The translations under genes were made by a program, and so were the position numbers. A stretch of 64,000 bases of DNA from Streptomyces dangxiongensis. GTDB lineage: Bacteria; Actinomycetota; Actinomycetes; Streptomycetales; Streptomycetaceae. The DNA lies in contig NZ_CP033073.1 in NCBI RefSeq assembly GCF_003675325.1, positions 2,232,001 to 2,296,000 on the forward strand. The letters run 5' to 3'. The notes below the pieces were generated by a model. That model saw only the letters and a program-made list of their open reading frames with translations, ran no database searches and was not told the DNA's origin. Shown here in pieces: positions 54,942 to 64,000 of this stretch. Within the stretch, counting starts at the first letter, position 1, and every line of letters begins with the position of its first letter.

Positions 54942-54976
54942 CCGGCGACTCCGTTCTTCCGTCGTGTGCGTCCGTG

Positions 54977-56979
<2,003 letters not shown>

Positions 56980-58458
56980 TCAGCCCGCCTCGGCGCTCTC
57001 GGGAAGATCGACGGCGAGCTTGCCGGCGAGGTCGACCACGGCGCCCAGGTCGCCGAAGTCGCGCACGGCCGTGTCGACCGTCTTTCGGATACGAGTGTTC
57101 ACACGCTCGGAGCGGACCTTCTTGGCGATGTCCATGGCCCGTGCGGCGTAGAGCGTGCTCTCCTCGGGCTCTCGCTGGAGCAGGTGCACGGTGGCCACGC
57201 CGATGAGGTTGAGCGCGTAGGACCGCTGGTGCTCGGAGTCCTCGGCGAACAGCTCCACCGCCCGCCGCATGAGCGGCTCGGCGAGGGAGGCGTAGGTGGG
57301 GCTGCGGCCGGCGACATAGGCGAGGTCGCGGTAGGAGTGGGAGTTCTCGGCGTACAGCTCGGCCTCGGAGAAGAAGCGGATCCAGTCGGGGTCCGGCTCG
57401 TCCCACTCGTCGGCCTCGGCGAAGGTGTCCTCGGCCATGCGGACCGCGCGCTTGGTCCTGCCGGGCTGGCCCATGTTGGCGTAGGCGCGGGCCTCCATCG
57501 CATACAGCATGGACTGGGTGCGCGGGCTCGCGCAGTCGCGGCTGCCGTACTGGGCGAGGTGGATCAGCTCAAGGGCGTCCTCGGGCCGGCCGAGATGGAT
57601 CATCTGGCGGCTCATGCTGGAGAGGATGTACGAGCCGAGCTGCTTGTCCCCGGCCTCCTTCGCGGCGTGCAGCGCGAGGACGAAGTACTTCTGCGCGGTG
57701 GGCTGGAGGCCGACGTCGTACGACATCCAGCCGGCCAGTTCGGCCAGTTCGGCGGCGACCTGGAACAGCTTGCGGGTGGTTGCCTCGGGCTGGGGTTCCT
57801 GGAGCAGGTCGGTGACCTCGTGGAGCTGGCCGACGACCGCCTTGCGGCGCAGGCCGCCGCCGCACTGGGCGTCCCACTGGCGGAACATGCGCGTGGTGGA
57901 CTCCAGCAGGTCCAGCTCGGGCCGGGAGAGCCGGCCCGGCCTGCGGGAGTCGAGGGCGGACCGCGGTTCGGACGGGCCCGTGGCGCCCGGGACCGGCACG
58001 AGCCAGCGCTGCATGGGCTCGATGAGGGAGGGGCCCGCGGACAGCGCGAGGGAGGTGCCGAGGAAGCCACGCCGGGCGAGCATCAGGTCGCTGCGGGAGA
58101 ACTCGCTGAGCAGGGCGACCGCCTGCGGGCCCGTCCAGGGCAGGTCGACACCGGAGGCGGCGGGTGACTGGCGGGCGGCGCGCAGGCCGAGGTCCTCGAT
58201 GGAGACCACGCAGCCGAAGCGCTCGGAGAACAGCTCGGAGAGGATGCGCGGGATCGGTTCGCGCGGGTTCTCCCCGTCCAGCCAGCGCCGTACGCGCGAG
58301 GTGTCGGTGGAGATGTGGTTGGCACCCAACTGGCGCGCCCGGCGGTTCACTTGGCGGGCCAGCTCACCCTTGGACCAACCGCTGCGCACGAACCACGAGC
58401 CGAGCAGCTCGTTGGGGCGCTTGTCAGCGTTCGTCCCGCTACCGCCGTTGCCGCCCAC
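56980..58458 (-). CDS. nsdA: NsdA-type regulator of differentiation and antibiotic production
   Basis: 492 residues from GTG 58458 (GGNGGSGTNADKRPNELL); GTG at 58485 is in frame. The N-terminal domain (WSKGELARQVNRRARQLG, then TDTSRVRRWLDGENP) looks like an HTH region for DNA binding. The C-terminal 300 residues form TPR-like helices (LGSYILSSMSRQMIHLGRPE, RAYANMGQPGRTKRAVR, YALNLIGVATVHLLQREPE). S. coelicolor NsdA, in the same place beside amtB, represses sporulation and antibiotics. Name from family and synteny. Confidence 0.88.
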   Translation of the reverse strand: MGGNGGSGTNADKRPNELLGSWFVRSGWSKGELARQVNRRARQLGANHISTDTSRVRRWLDGENPREPIPRILSELFSERFGCVVSIEDLGLRAARQSPAASGVDLPWTGPQAVALLSEFSRSDLMLARRGFLGTSLALSAGPSLIEPMQRWLVPVPGATGPSEPRSALDSRRPGRLSRPELDLLESTTRMFRQWDAQCGGGLRRKAVVGQLHEVTDLLQEPQPEATTRKLFQVAAELAELAGWMSYDVGLQPTAQKYFVLALHAAKEAGDKQLGSYILSSMSRQMIHLGRPEDALELIHLAQYGSRDCASPRTQSMLYAMEARAYANMGQPGRTKRAVRMAEDTFAEADEWDEPDPDWIRFFSEAELYAENSHSYRDLAYVAGRSPTYASLAEPLMRRAVELFAEDSEHQRSYALNLIGVATVHLLQREPEESTLYAARAMDIAKKVRSERVNTRIRKTVDTAVRDFGDLGAVVDLAGKLAVDLPESAEAG

Positions 58459-58915
58459 TGGAACGCCCCCACTCCCTGAGACCACTTGTCGCCGAGTGCG
58501 CCAAGCCCTATCAGAATGCCGGTGAGGACGACCTCCCGTCCGCCGCTTCTCACCCTTCGAACGAGCCGACGACTTGCCTCCGGCATACCCACGGGTACAT
58601 GCGCCCTCAGGACTCGCACACTCACAGTAATCCCCCGATCACGCGCCCAGCCACGGGAATCCCGGAAACGCCACCATTCGCCACCCCTTCGCATGAACTC
58701 ACGGTCGCCTTGGCGCGATTGACTTGACACAGGACGAAGGGAAGCGGGCGAAGTGATGCACGCGGGGGCGCGTTCTCCGCGATGTGCCACCCGGTGCGCT
58801 TCCGAGCGCCGCCTTGCCCCCGGAGCGTCGGGGAGGGGCGAGCCGTAACGTTACGTTCCGCTTCCGTCTCGTTCCGTGGCGTGACCATCGGCGCGCACCA
58901 CCCGTTGGAGGGGGC
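58459..58915. other. Divergent promoter region of nsdA and the primase-like gene
   Basis: 457 bases without a supported gene. It holds the nsdA promoter region, a perfect 12-base palindrome CGTAACGTTACG at 58844-58855 about 60 bases before the primase-like ATG, and below-average GC near 58600-58700. Confidence 0.55.
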
Positions 58916-59572
58916 ATGGGCTTCACGATCGGCGGCATCCGTGAGATCCGTTCCGGCGGGCGCCGGCGCGGCCGTTCCGCGGAGTGCACCGCCGTCGCCG
59001 AGTTCACCGGACTGTGGGGCTGGGACGTGGTGCCGGGGGCGCGGGCCGCGGCGGGTGCCTGTTCGTGCGGACGGCCCGACTGCCCGGCGCCGGGCGCCCA
59101 CCCGCTGGGCTTCGCGCCGCCGGTGCCGGCCGGGGCCACGCTGGACGAGGTCGGCAAGGCCTGGGCCGAGTACCCGGGCGCCTCGGTGATGCTGCCGGTG
59201 GGCCGGGCGTTCGACGTCCTGGAAGTCTCCGAGGCGGCCGGCCGCCGCGCCCTGGTCCGCCTGGAGCGCATGGGACTCCCGCTCGGTCCGGTCACCGCCA
59301 CCCCGGACGGCCGCGCCCACTTCTTCGTGGCACCCGGCTCCGCCGCGGACCTCCCCCGGCTGCTGTACCGCATGGGCTGGGACAACCCCGCCGCGCTGGA
59401 CCTGCGCGGGCTCGGCCCGGGGGCGCACATCACCGCGCCGCCGTCCGACCGGGGCGGCCTGGGCCCGGTGCGATGGCTGCGCCCGCCCGCGCTGGACGCG
59501 GCGACGCGCCCGCCGGCGGCGCGGCTGCTGCTGGGCGCGCTGGCGTACGTGGCGCACCGGTCCCGGGCCTGA
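58916..59572 (+). CDS. Bifunctional primase/polymerase-like (Prim-Pol) protein, degenerate
   Basis: 218 residues. Family features: ECTAVAEFTGLWGWDVVPG, zinc-type CSCGRPDCPAPGAHPLGF, WAEYPGASVMLPVG and GAHITAPPS. Where active Prim-Pol proteins have a D-x-D, this one reads DVLEVSEAAG, so at least one catalytic acid is missing and it is likely not a polymerase. ATG at 58916 has GGAGGGGG upstream. It is a stable neighbour of nsdA and ftsY in Streptomyces, not on a mobile element. Role unknown. Confidence 0.8.
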   Translation: MGFTIGGIREIRSGGRRRGRSAECTAVAEFTGLWGWDVVPGARAAAGACSCGRPDCPAPGAHPLGFAPPVPAGATLDEVGKAWAEYPGASVMLPVGRAFDVLEVSEAAGRRALVRLERMGLPLGPVTATPDGRAHFFVAPGSAADLPRLLYRMGWDNPAALDLRGLGPGAHITAPPSDRGGLGPVRWLRPPALDAATRPPAARLLLGALAYVAHRSRA

Positions 59573-59613
59573 CGCACCGCTCCCGGGCCCGACGCACCGC
59601 TTCCGGGCCCGAC
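59561..59613 (+). repeat. 20-base tandem repeat across the primase-like gene's stop codon
   Basis: Unit TCCCGGGCCYGACGCACCGC at 59561-59580 and 59581-59600, and a third partial copy to 59613. The first copy carries the last codons and TGA of the gene. Confidence 0.85.
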
Positions 59614-59630
59614 CGGCGGGCGCACAAGGC

Positions 59631-59671
59631 GAAGCGCCCGTCCCCGACTGCACCTCGGGGGCGGGCGCTTC
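59631..59671. terminator. Bidirectional terminator between primase-like gene and ftsY
   Basis: GAAGCGCCCGTCCCC (59631-59645) pairs with GGGGGCGGGCGCTTC (59657-59671) with one mismatch and an 11-base loop. It lies between convergent genes and on the ftsY strand is followed by few T; on the plus strand by CTCATTTCTT. Confidence 0.85.
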
Positions 59672-59716
59672 TCATTTCTTCCGCGGCGGAGGACGATCCC
59701 CCGCCTCGGTCCTGCC

Positions 59717-60922
59717 CTAGTCGCCGATGAGCGCGTCCACGAACGCCTCCGGCTCGAACGGCGCGAGATCGTCCGCGCCCTCGCCGAGTCCGATCAGCTT
59801 CACGGGCACGCCCAGCTCGCGCTGGACCGCGACGACGATGCCGCCCTTGGCCGTGCCGTCCAGCTTGGTCAGCACGATGCCGGTGATGTTGACGACCTCG
59901 GCGAACACGCGGGCCTGCACCAGGCCGTTCTGGCCGGTGGTGGCGTCCAGGACGAGCAGCACCTCGTCCAGCGGCGCGTGCTTCTCCACCACGCGCTTGA
60001 CCTTGCCCAGCTCGTCCATGAGGCCGGTCTTGGTGTGCAGGCGGCCGGCGGTGTCGATGAGGACGACGTCGACCCCCATCTCCTTGCCCTCCTTGACCGC
60101 GTCGAAGGCCACGGAGGCGGGGTCGCCGGCCTCGGGGCCGCGCACGGTGTGGGCGCCGACGCGCTCGCCCCAGGTCTGGAGCTGGTCGGCGGCGGCGGCC
60201 CGGAAGGTGTCGGCGGCACCCAGTACGACGGTGCGGCCGTCGGCGACCAGCACCCGGGCGAGCTTGCCGGTGGTGGTGGTCTTTCCGGTGCCGTTGACAC
60301 CGACGACCATCACGATGCCCGGCCTGCGGCCCTCGGGTTCGGTCCTGACCGCCCGGTCGACGTCGGTGCCGACCAGGTTGAGCAGCTCCTCGCGCAGCAG
60401 GCCGCGCAACTCCACGGGGGTGCGGGTGCCGAGCACCCGCACGCGTTCGCGCAGCCGCTCGACCAGTTCCTGGGTGGGCTGCACACCGACGTCGGCGGTG
60501 AGCAGCGTGTCCTCGATCTCCTCCCAGGTGTCCTCGTCGAGGTGCTCGCGCGAGAGCAGCGTGAGCAGACCCTTGCCGAGGGCGTTCTGCGAGCGGGACA
60601 GGCGGGCGCGCAGCCGGATCAGCCGGCCTGCGGTGGGCTCCGGGATCTCGATCCCGACAGGAGCCTCGACTACGGGGGGTTCCTCGACGGCGACCGGTGC
60701 GGGGCCGCCCGGGAGATCCACCTCCTCGATCGTCCGGCGCGGTTCGTCGCGCGGCGTCTCGGCCTCGTCGCCGACGTGCGGCTCGGCCGGTGGCGCGGTG
60801 ATGTCGGGCGTCTTCGGGGGCGGCGGAGGCAGCGGCTTGTGGCGCCGGCTGCCCACGATCAGCCCGCCGAGCGCGCCGAGCACGACCACGGCGATGACTA
60901 CAGCAAGGATGACGGTTTCCAT
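59717..60922 (-). CDS. ftsY: Signal recognition particle receptor FtsY
   Basis: 401 residues. N-terminal membrane helix METVILAVVIAVVVLGALGG, then an acidic Pro-rich arm, NG domain with P-loop GVNGTGKTTTTGKLAR, AADTFRAAAADQL, DTAGRLHTK and TKLDGTAKGG. Receives Ffh-ribosome complexes at the membrane. ATG at 60922 is chosen because the helix begins there; the longer frame adds non-conserved residues. The TM start is typical of actinobacterial FtsY. Confidence 0.95.
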   Translation of the reverse strand: METVILAVVIAVVVLGALGGLIVGSRRHKPLPPPPPKTPDITAPPAEPHVGDEAETPRDEPRRTIEEVDLPGGPAPVAVEEPPVVEAPVGIEIPEPTAGRLIRLRARLSRSQNALGKGLLTLLSREHLDEDTWEEIEDTLLTADVGVQPTQELVERLRERVRVLGTRTPVELRGLLREELLNLVGTDVDRAVRTEPEGRRPGIVMVVGVNGTGKTTTTGKLARVLVADGRTVVLGAADTFRAAAADQLQTWGERVGAHTVRGPEAGDPASVAFDAVKEGKEMGVDVVLIDTAGRLHTKTGLMDELGKVKRVVEKHAPLDEVLLVLDATTGQNGLVQARVFAEVVNITGIVLTKLDGTAKGGIVVAVQRELGVPVKLIGLGEGADDLAPFEPEAFVDALIGD

Positions 60923-61092
60923 AACCCGACCAGTATCGGCCATGGGCAGCGCGGGGGCCCTGTTTGTGGCTTCCTCTGAGAGACAAACGCCACTTAACGC
61001 AAGGACTCGGAGCAAAGTACGATGGTGAGAGCGCTGTCCACGCGCGTAGAGTCCCCTCGTCCCCCTGTCCCCCCATGTCTGGCACCTCTTTC

Positions 61093-62542
61093 ATGAGCAA
61101 AACCGTCGAGACCGAAGGCGCTCTCGAGACCCGCGGCATCGAGCAGGTCCCCGACCACGAGCGCACGGCGAGGACCCGCGAGCTGTTCCCCACCTGGGTC
61201 GGCGCGAACATCAGCGTGCTGCTGCTGACCATGGGCGCCAGCCTGGTCGTGGCCTACCACCTGAACATCTGGCAGGCGCTGGTCGTCGCCGTGGCCGCGC
61301 CGGTCGTGTCGTACGGCCTCGTCGGGCTGATCGGCATCGCGGGCAAGCGCGGCGGCGCACCCGGCATGGCACTGTCGCGCGCGGTCTTCGGACAGCGCGG
61401 CAACCTGCTGCCCGGTTCGCTGATCTGGGTCGCGCGCTGGGGCTGGGAGACGATCAACGCGGTGACCGGCGCCTACGCGATGCTGACCATCCTGGACATC
61501 CTGTTCGGCATCAGGGCCAACAGCGTGCTCGACATGGTGATGCTGCTGGCGTTCGTCGTCGCGACCTTCGTGATCTCCGGGCTCGGCATCAACGCCGTGC
61601 AGAAGTGCAACAAGTACGCGACCTACCTCTTCGGTGTCTTCTCCGTCCTGGTCCTCGGCTACCTGGTGGCGAACACCGACTGGTCGAGGGTGATGCACCA
61701 CGGTGCCGGCTCCACGGCCTCGGTGATCACCGGCGTCGGCATGATCGCGGCGGGCGGCGTGAGCTGGATCCCGTCCGCGCCGGACTTCACCCGCTATCTG
61801 CCGCGCACGGCGTCCTCGAAGGCGATCGTGGGTACGGCGGTGGGCGGCGCCGGTGTCGTCGTCCTGCCCATGGTCCTGATGGGCGCGGTCATGGCGGTGT
61901 CCACGCCCGACCTGGCCTCGGCGACCGACCCCGTGTCCTTCCTCGGCGAGATCCTGCCGACATGGATCGCGGTGCCGTACCTGGTCATCGCGCTGATCGG
62001 CATGCTGCTGATCAACTCGATGTCGATGTACTCGGCGGGCTTCACCGCGCAGACCCTCGGCTTCAAGGTGCCGCGGCACTGGGCCGTCTCGGTCAACGCC
62101 GTGATCTCGCTGATCTTCGGCGGCGTGCTGATGCTGGTGGCGACGAGCTTCATGGGCTCCTTCATCGCCTTCCTGTCCCTGCTCGCGGTCGCCTTCTCCG
62201 CCTGGGTCGGCGTCTTCGGCGCGGACATGCTGCGCCGCACGGAGTACGACGGCCGGGCCATGACCGACACCACGCGCACCAGCGCCTACTGGTACCGGGG
62301 CGGCTTCTCCCCCCGCGGCCGTGGCGGCGTGGGCGATCGGTCTGCTGTCGGGGCTGATGTTCACCACGTCCGACTGGTTCACCGGCCCGCTCGCGAGGAA
62401 CAACGTGATCGGCGAGTACGGCCTCGGCTGGGTGGCGACGATCGTGATCTCCGGTGTGCTGTACCTGGTGCTGCCGAAGCCGGCGGTCGAGCGCCCGGCG
62501 GACAGCACGCCCGCGCCGCAGCCCGAGACCCTGACCGTCTGA
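61093..62542 (+). pseudogene. NCS1-type cytosine/purine permease, frameshifted near 3' end
   Basis: About 482 residues if repaired, about 12 helices. Family segments ELFPTWVGANISVLLLTMGA, FGQRGNLLPGSLIWVARWGW and NSMSMYSAGFTAQTLG are those of CodB-like nucleobase:cation symporters. At a run of six C (62309-62314) the frame breaks: YWYRGGFSP should continue AAVAAWAIGLLSGLMFTTSD, which is in the next frame up to the stop at 62542. As written the protein would end in unrelated residues at 62556. One extra C explains it. ATG at 61093 or 61075; neither has a clear ribosome site. Divergent from ftsY. Confidence 0.78.
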
Positions 62543-63145
62543 CCCCGACCGGCTGACCCTGGCCGGCCGGCCGGCGCCGCACTGCCCGTCGTCCCCCTCC
62601 ACCGAGCCGTACCGGAGGGGGACTTCGCATGCCCGCCGCGGTGGTCGGCGCGGTCGCACGCCCCGCGGTCGTACGCCCCGATCCCGGACCGCCGTTGCCG
62701 CCGAGCGCGCACCCTCGGGTACGGCGGCGCCGGGCACCCGGACCGATACCGGCGCGGGAGGGGTGGACGGGTGGTGGCCGGGGTCCGCCGTTGACCGCGG
62801 AGTGGCTGCCGTCCTCGCCCGGCAGGCTGACCCTGCCGACCGACGGACCGTGCCTCCGCGCCGCCCCCGGGAGACCGACACCAGGGACTCCGGCTCCTGC
62901 CGCTTTCGGTTCGGCGGCTTCAGCGGCTCCGGTTCCGGCGGCTCCGGCGGCTCCGACAGCTTCGGCGGCTCCGGTTCCCGCGGCCCGTGCGGTTCCGGCT
63001 CCGGTTCCCGCTGCGGTGGGCCGGACAGCGCACCGCCGCCCCCGGTCCGGGCGGTGGCCGGGCCGGGGGCGGCGGACGGTACGGGGAGAGGGGCAGCGGG
63101 GACTTGGCCCTTCTCCCCGAGTTCGGGGGTGCCTCGTCGCGAGGC
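62543..63145. other. Repeat-rich region between convergent permease and glcP
   Basis: 603 bases. After the hairpin at 62591-62623 comes a GC-rich stretch with repeats of GGCTCCGG(T/C)(T/G)CC and GGCGGCTCCG at about 62915-63020. All frames through it give low-complexity text (Gly/Ser, Ala/Pro or Arg) and none has a ribosome site, so I do not call a gene. Confidence 0.55.
62591..62623 (+). terminator. Hairpin terminator after permease
   Basis: GTCCCCCTCC (62591-62600) pairs exactly with GGAGGGGGAC (62614-62623) around a 13-base loop, 49 bases past the permease stop. Confidence 0.8.
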
Positions 63146-64000
63146 TCAGCCCATCTCCTCCAGGGTCTTGCCCTTCGTCTCCTTGACGAACTTGAGGACG
63201 AACGGGATGGAGAGCGCGGCGAAGACCGTGTAGATCACGTACGTGCCCGAGAGGTTCCAGTCGGCCAGGGACGGGAAGCTCGCGGTGATGGCCCAGTTGG
63301 CGATCCACTGCGCGGCGGCGGCCACACCGAGGGCGGCGGCGCGGATCCGGTTCGGGAACATCTCACCGAGGAAGACCCAGACCACCACGCCCCAGGAGAG
63401 GGCGAAGAAGAGGACGAACACGTGGGCGGCGATCAGGGCGACCCAGCCCTGCGTGGCGGGCAGCTTGCCGCCGACGAGGTCGTAGGAGAACGCCCAGGCC
63501 TCCAGTGCGAGGCCCACGACCATGCCGACCGAACCGATGAGGGCGAGCGGCTTGCGGCCGACGCGGTCGACGAAGATCATCGCGATCACGGTGCCGACGA
63601 TGTTGATGATCGACGTCGTGAACGAGTAGAGGAACGAGTCCGACGGGTCGACGCCGACCGACTGCCACAGCGTCGAGGAGTAGTAGAACGCGACGTTGAT
63701 GCCGACGAACTGCTGGAAGACCGACAGGCCGATACCGATCCAGACGATCGGCTTGAAGAAGAAGCCGCCGCCGAGCAGGTCCTTGAACGTGGACTTGTGC
63801 TCGCTCTTCATCGCGTGCTCGATCTCGGCGACGCGGGCGTTCAGGTCGACGTCCTTGCCCTCGACCTCGGCGAGGATCGCGCGGGCGCGCTCACGCTTGC
63901 CGACGGAGAGCAGGAAGCGGGGGGACTCGGGAATCGCGAAGGAGAGCAGGCCGTACAGGACGGCCGGGACGACCATCACGCCGAGCATGACCTGCCAGGC
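63146..64000 (-). CDS. glcP: Sugar porter MFS transporter, glucose permease GlcP (5' end beyond window)
   Basis: 285 codons are visible and the frame is open to the right edge. Sugar-porter signatures: PESPRFLLSVGKRERAR after TM6, QQFVGINVAFYYSS (TM7), VDRVGRKPLALIGS, WVFLGEMFPNRIRAAALGVA and the end KETKGKTLEEMG. S. coelicolor glcP, the main glucose uptake system, lies in this place from memory. About 190 N-terminal residues are missing. Confidence 0.88.
   Translation of the reverse strand, partial: AWQVMLGVMVVPAVLYGLLSFAIPESPRFLLSVGKRERARAILAEVEGKDVDLNARVAEIEHAMKSEHKSTFKDLLGGGFFFKPIVWIGIGLSVFQQFVGINVAFYYSSTLWQSVGVDPSDSFLYSFTTSIINIVGTVIAMIFVDRVGRKPLALIGSVGMVVGLALEAWAFSYDLVGGKLPATQGWVALIAAHVFVLFFALSWGVVVWVFLGEMFPNRIRAAALGVAAAAQWIANWAITASFPSLADWNLSGTYVIYTVFAALSIPFVLKFVKETKGKTLEEMG

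Noticed and set aside
62629..63186. Possible Ala/Pro-rich small protein
   Set aside because: No ribosome site, competing low-complexity frames on both strands, overlaps glcP end.

Overview
The window is a stretch of Streptomyces chromosome. GC content is very high with strong third-position GC. Markers of the genus are present: the sporulation sigma factor WhiG, an NsdA-type differentiation regulator, four tandem type I signal peptidases (sipW-X-Y-Z), a Streptomyces-type GlnR operator before amtB-glnK-glnD, and an LAXTG surface protein. Gene order matches, from memory, the S. coelicolor interval from about SCO5671 down to SCO5578 (glcP), without the islands that species carries at two points. 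Most genes are core functions. I see no CRISPR array, IS element, prophage, rRNA or tRNA gene.

Layout. 1-17.9 kb is a polyamine/aminobutyrate locus: FAD amine oxidase, PotCBAD transporter, two aldehyde dehydrogenases, a second orphan PotD-like lipoprotein, an AsnC/Lrp regulator and a class III aminotransferase. Inserted in it are a NADAR protein, a repeat-rich DUF4190-type membrane protein, a menaquinone-pathway type deaminase, a GDPD esterase and an S12 serine hydrolase. 18-22.7 kb holds an ABC pair with an atypical ATPase signature, a VOC protein, a LOG-like protein and a surface protein behind a near-consensus promoter. 22.9-26.9 kb is a thiamine ABC transporter operon behind a TPP riboswitch. 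26.9-29.6 kb holds rlmN, an unexplained remnant-like stretch and a cytochrome P450.

29.8-34.7 kb is the rpsB-tsf / pyrH-frr-cdsA run. It is followed by an M23 peptidase, a TetR regulator, whiG, and dprA-comM-yraN-DUF2469. 41.2-47.9 kb contains a Nudix hydrolase, the four signal peptidases, rplS, trmD, rimM, a KH protein and rpsP. 48.3-56.8 kb contains a SprT-like protein, a methyltransferase, a broken FtsH-C-like small gene, ffh, and the nitrogen operon amtB-glnK-glnD with its GlnR box. The window ends with nsdA, a primase-like protein with degenerate acids, ftsY, a frameshifted cytosine-permease-type transporter and the start-less end of a glucose permease (glcP).

The most important quality signal is that five genes are frameshifted: aldehyde dehydrogenase 2, dprA, glnD, the NCS1 permease and the small FtsH-C-like gene. 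The ALDH2, dprA and permease breaks lie in C/G homopolymer runs, and several of the genes are ones Streptomyces normally keeps. This points to sequencing or assembly indels rather than real pseudogenes, so the reading frames should be checked before any biology is drawn from them. I found no clearly new multi-gene system. The best leads are the in-frame repeated 3' end behind a leaky-looking UGA in aldehyde dehydrogenase 2, the small FtsH-C-like protein, the degenerate primase-like protein, the P450 with an unusual I-helix, and several uncharacterised operators.
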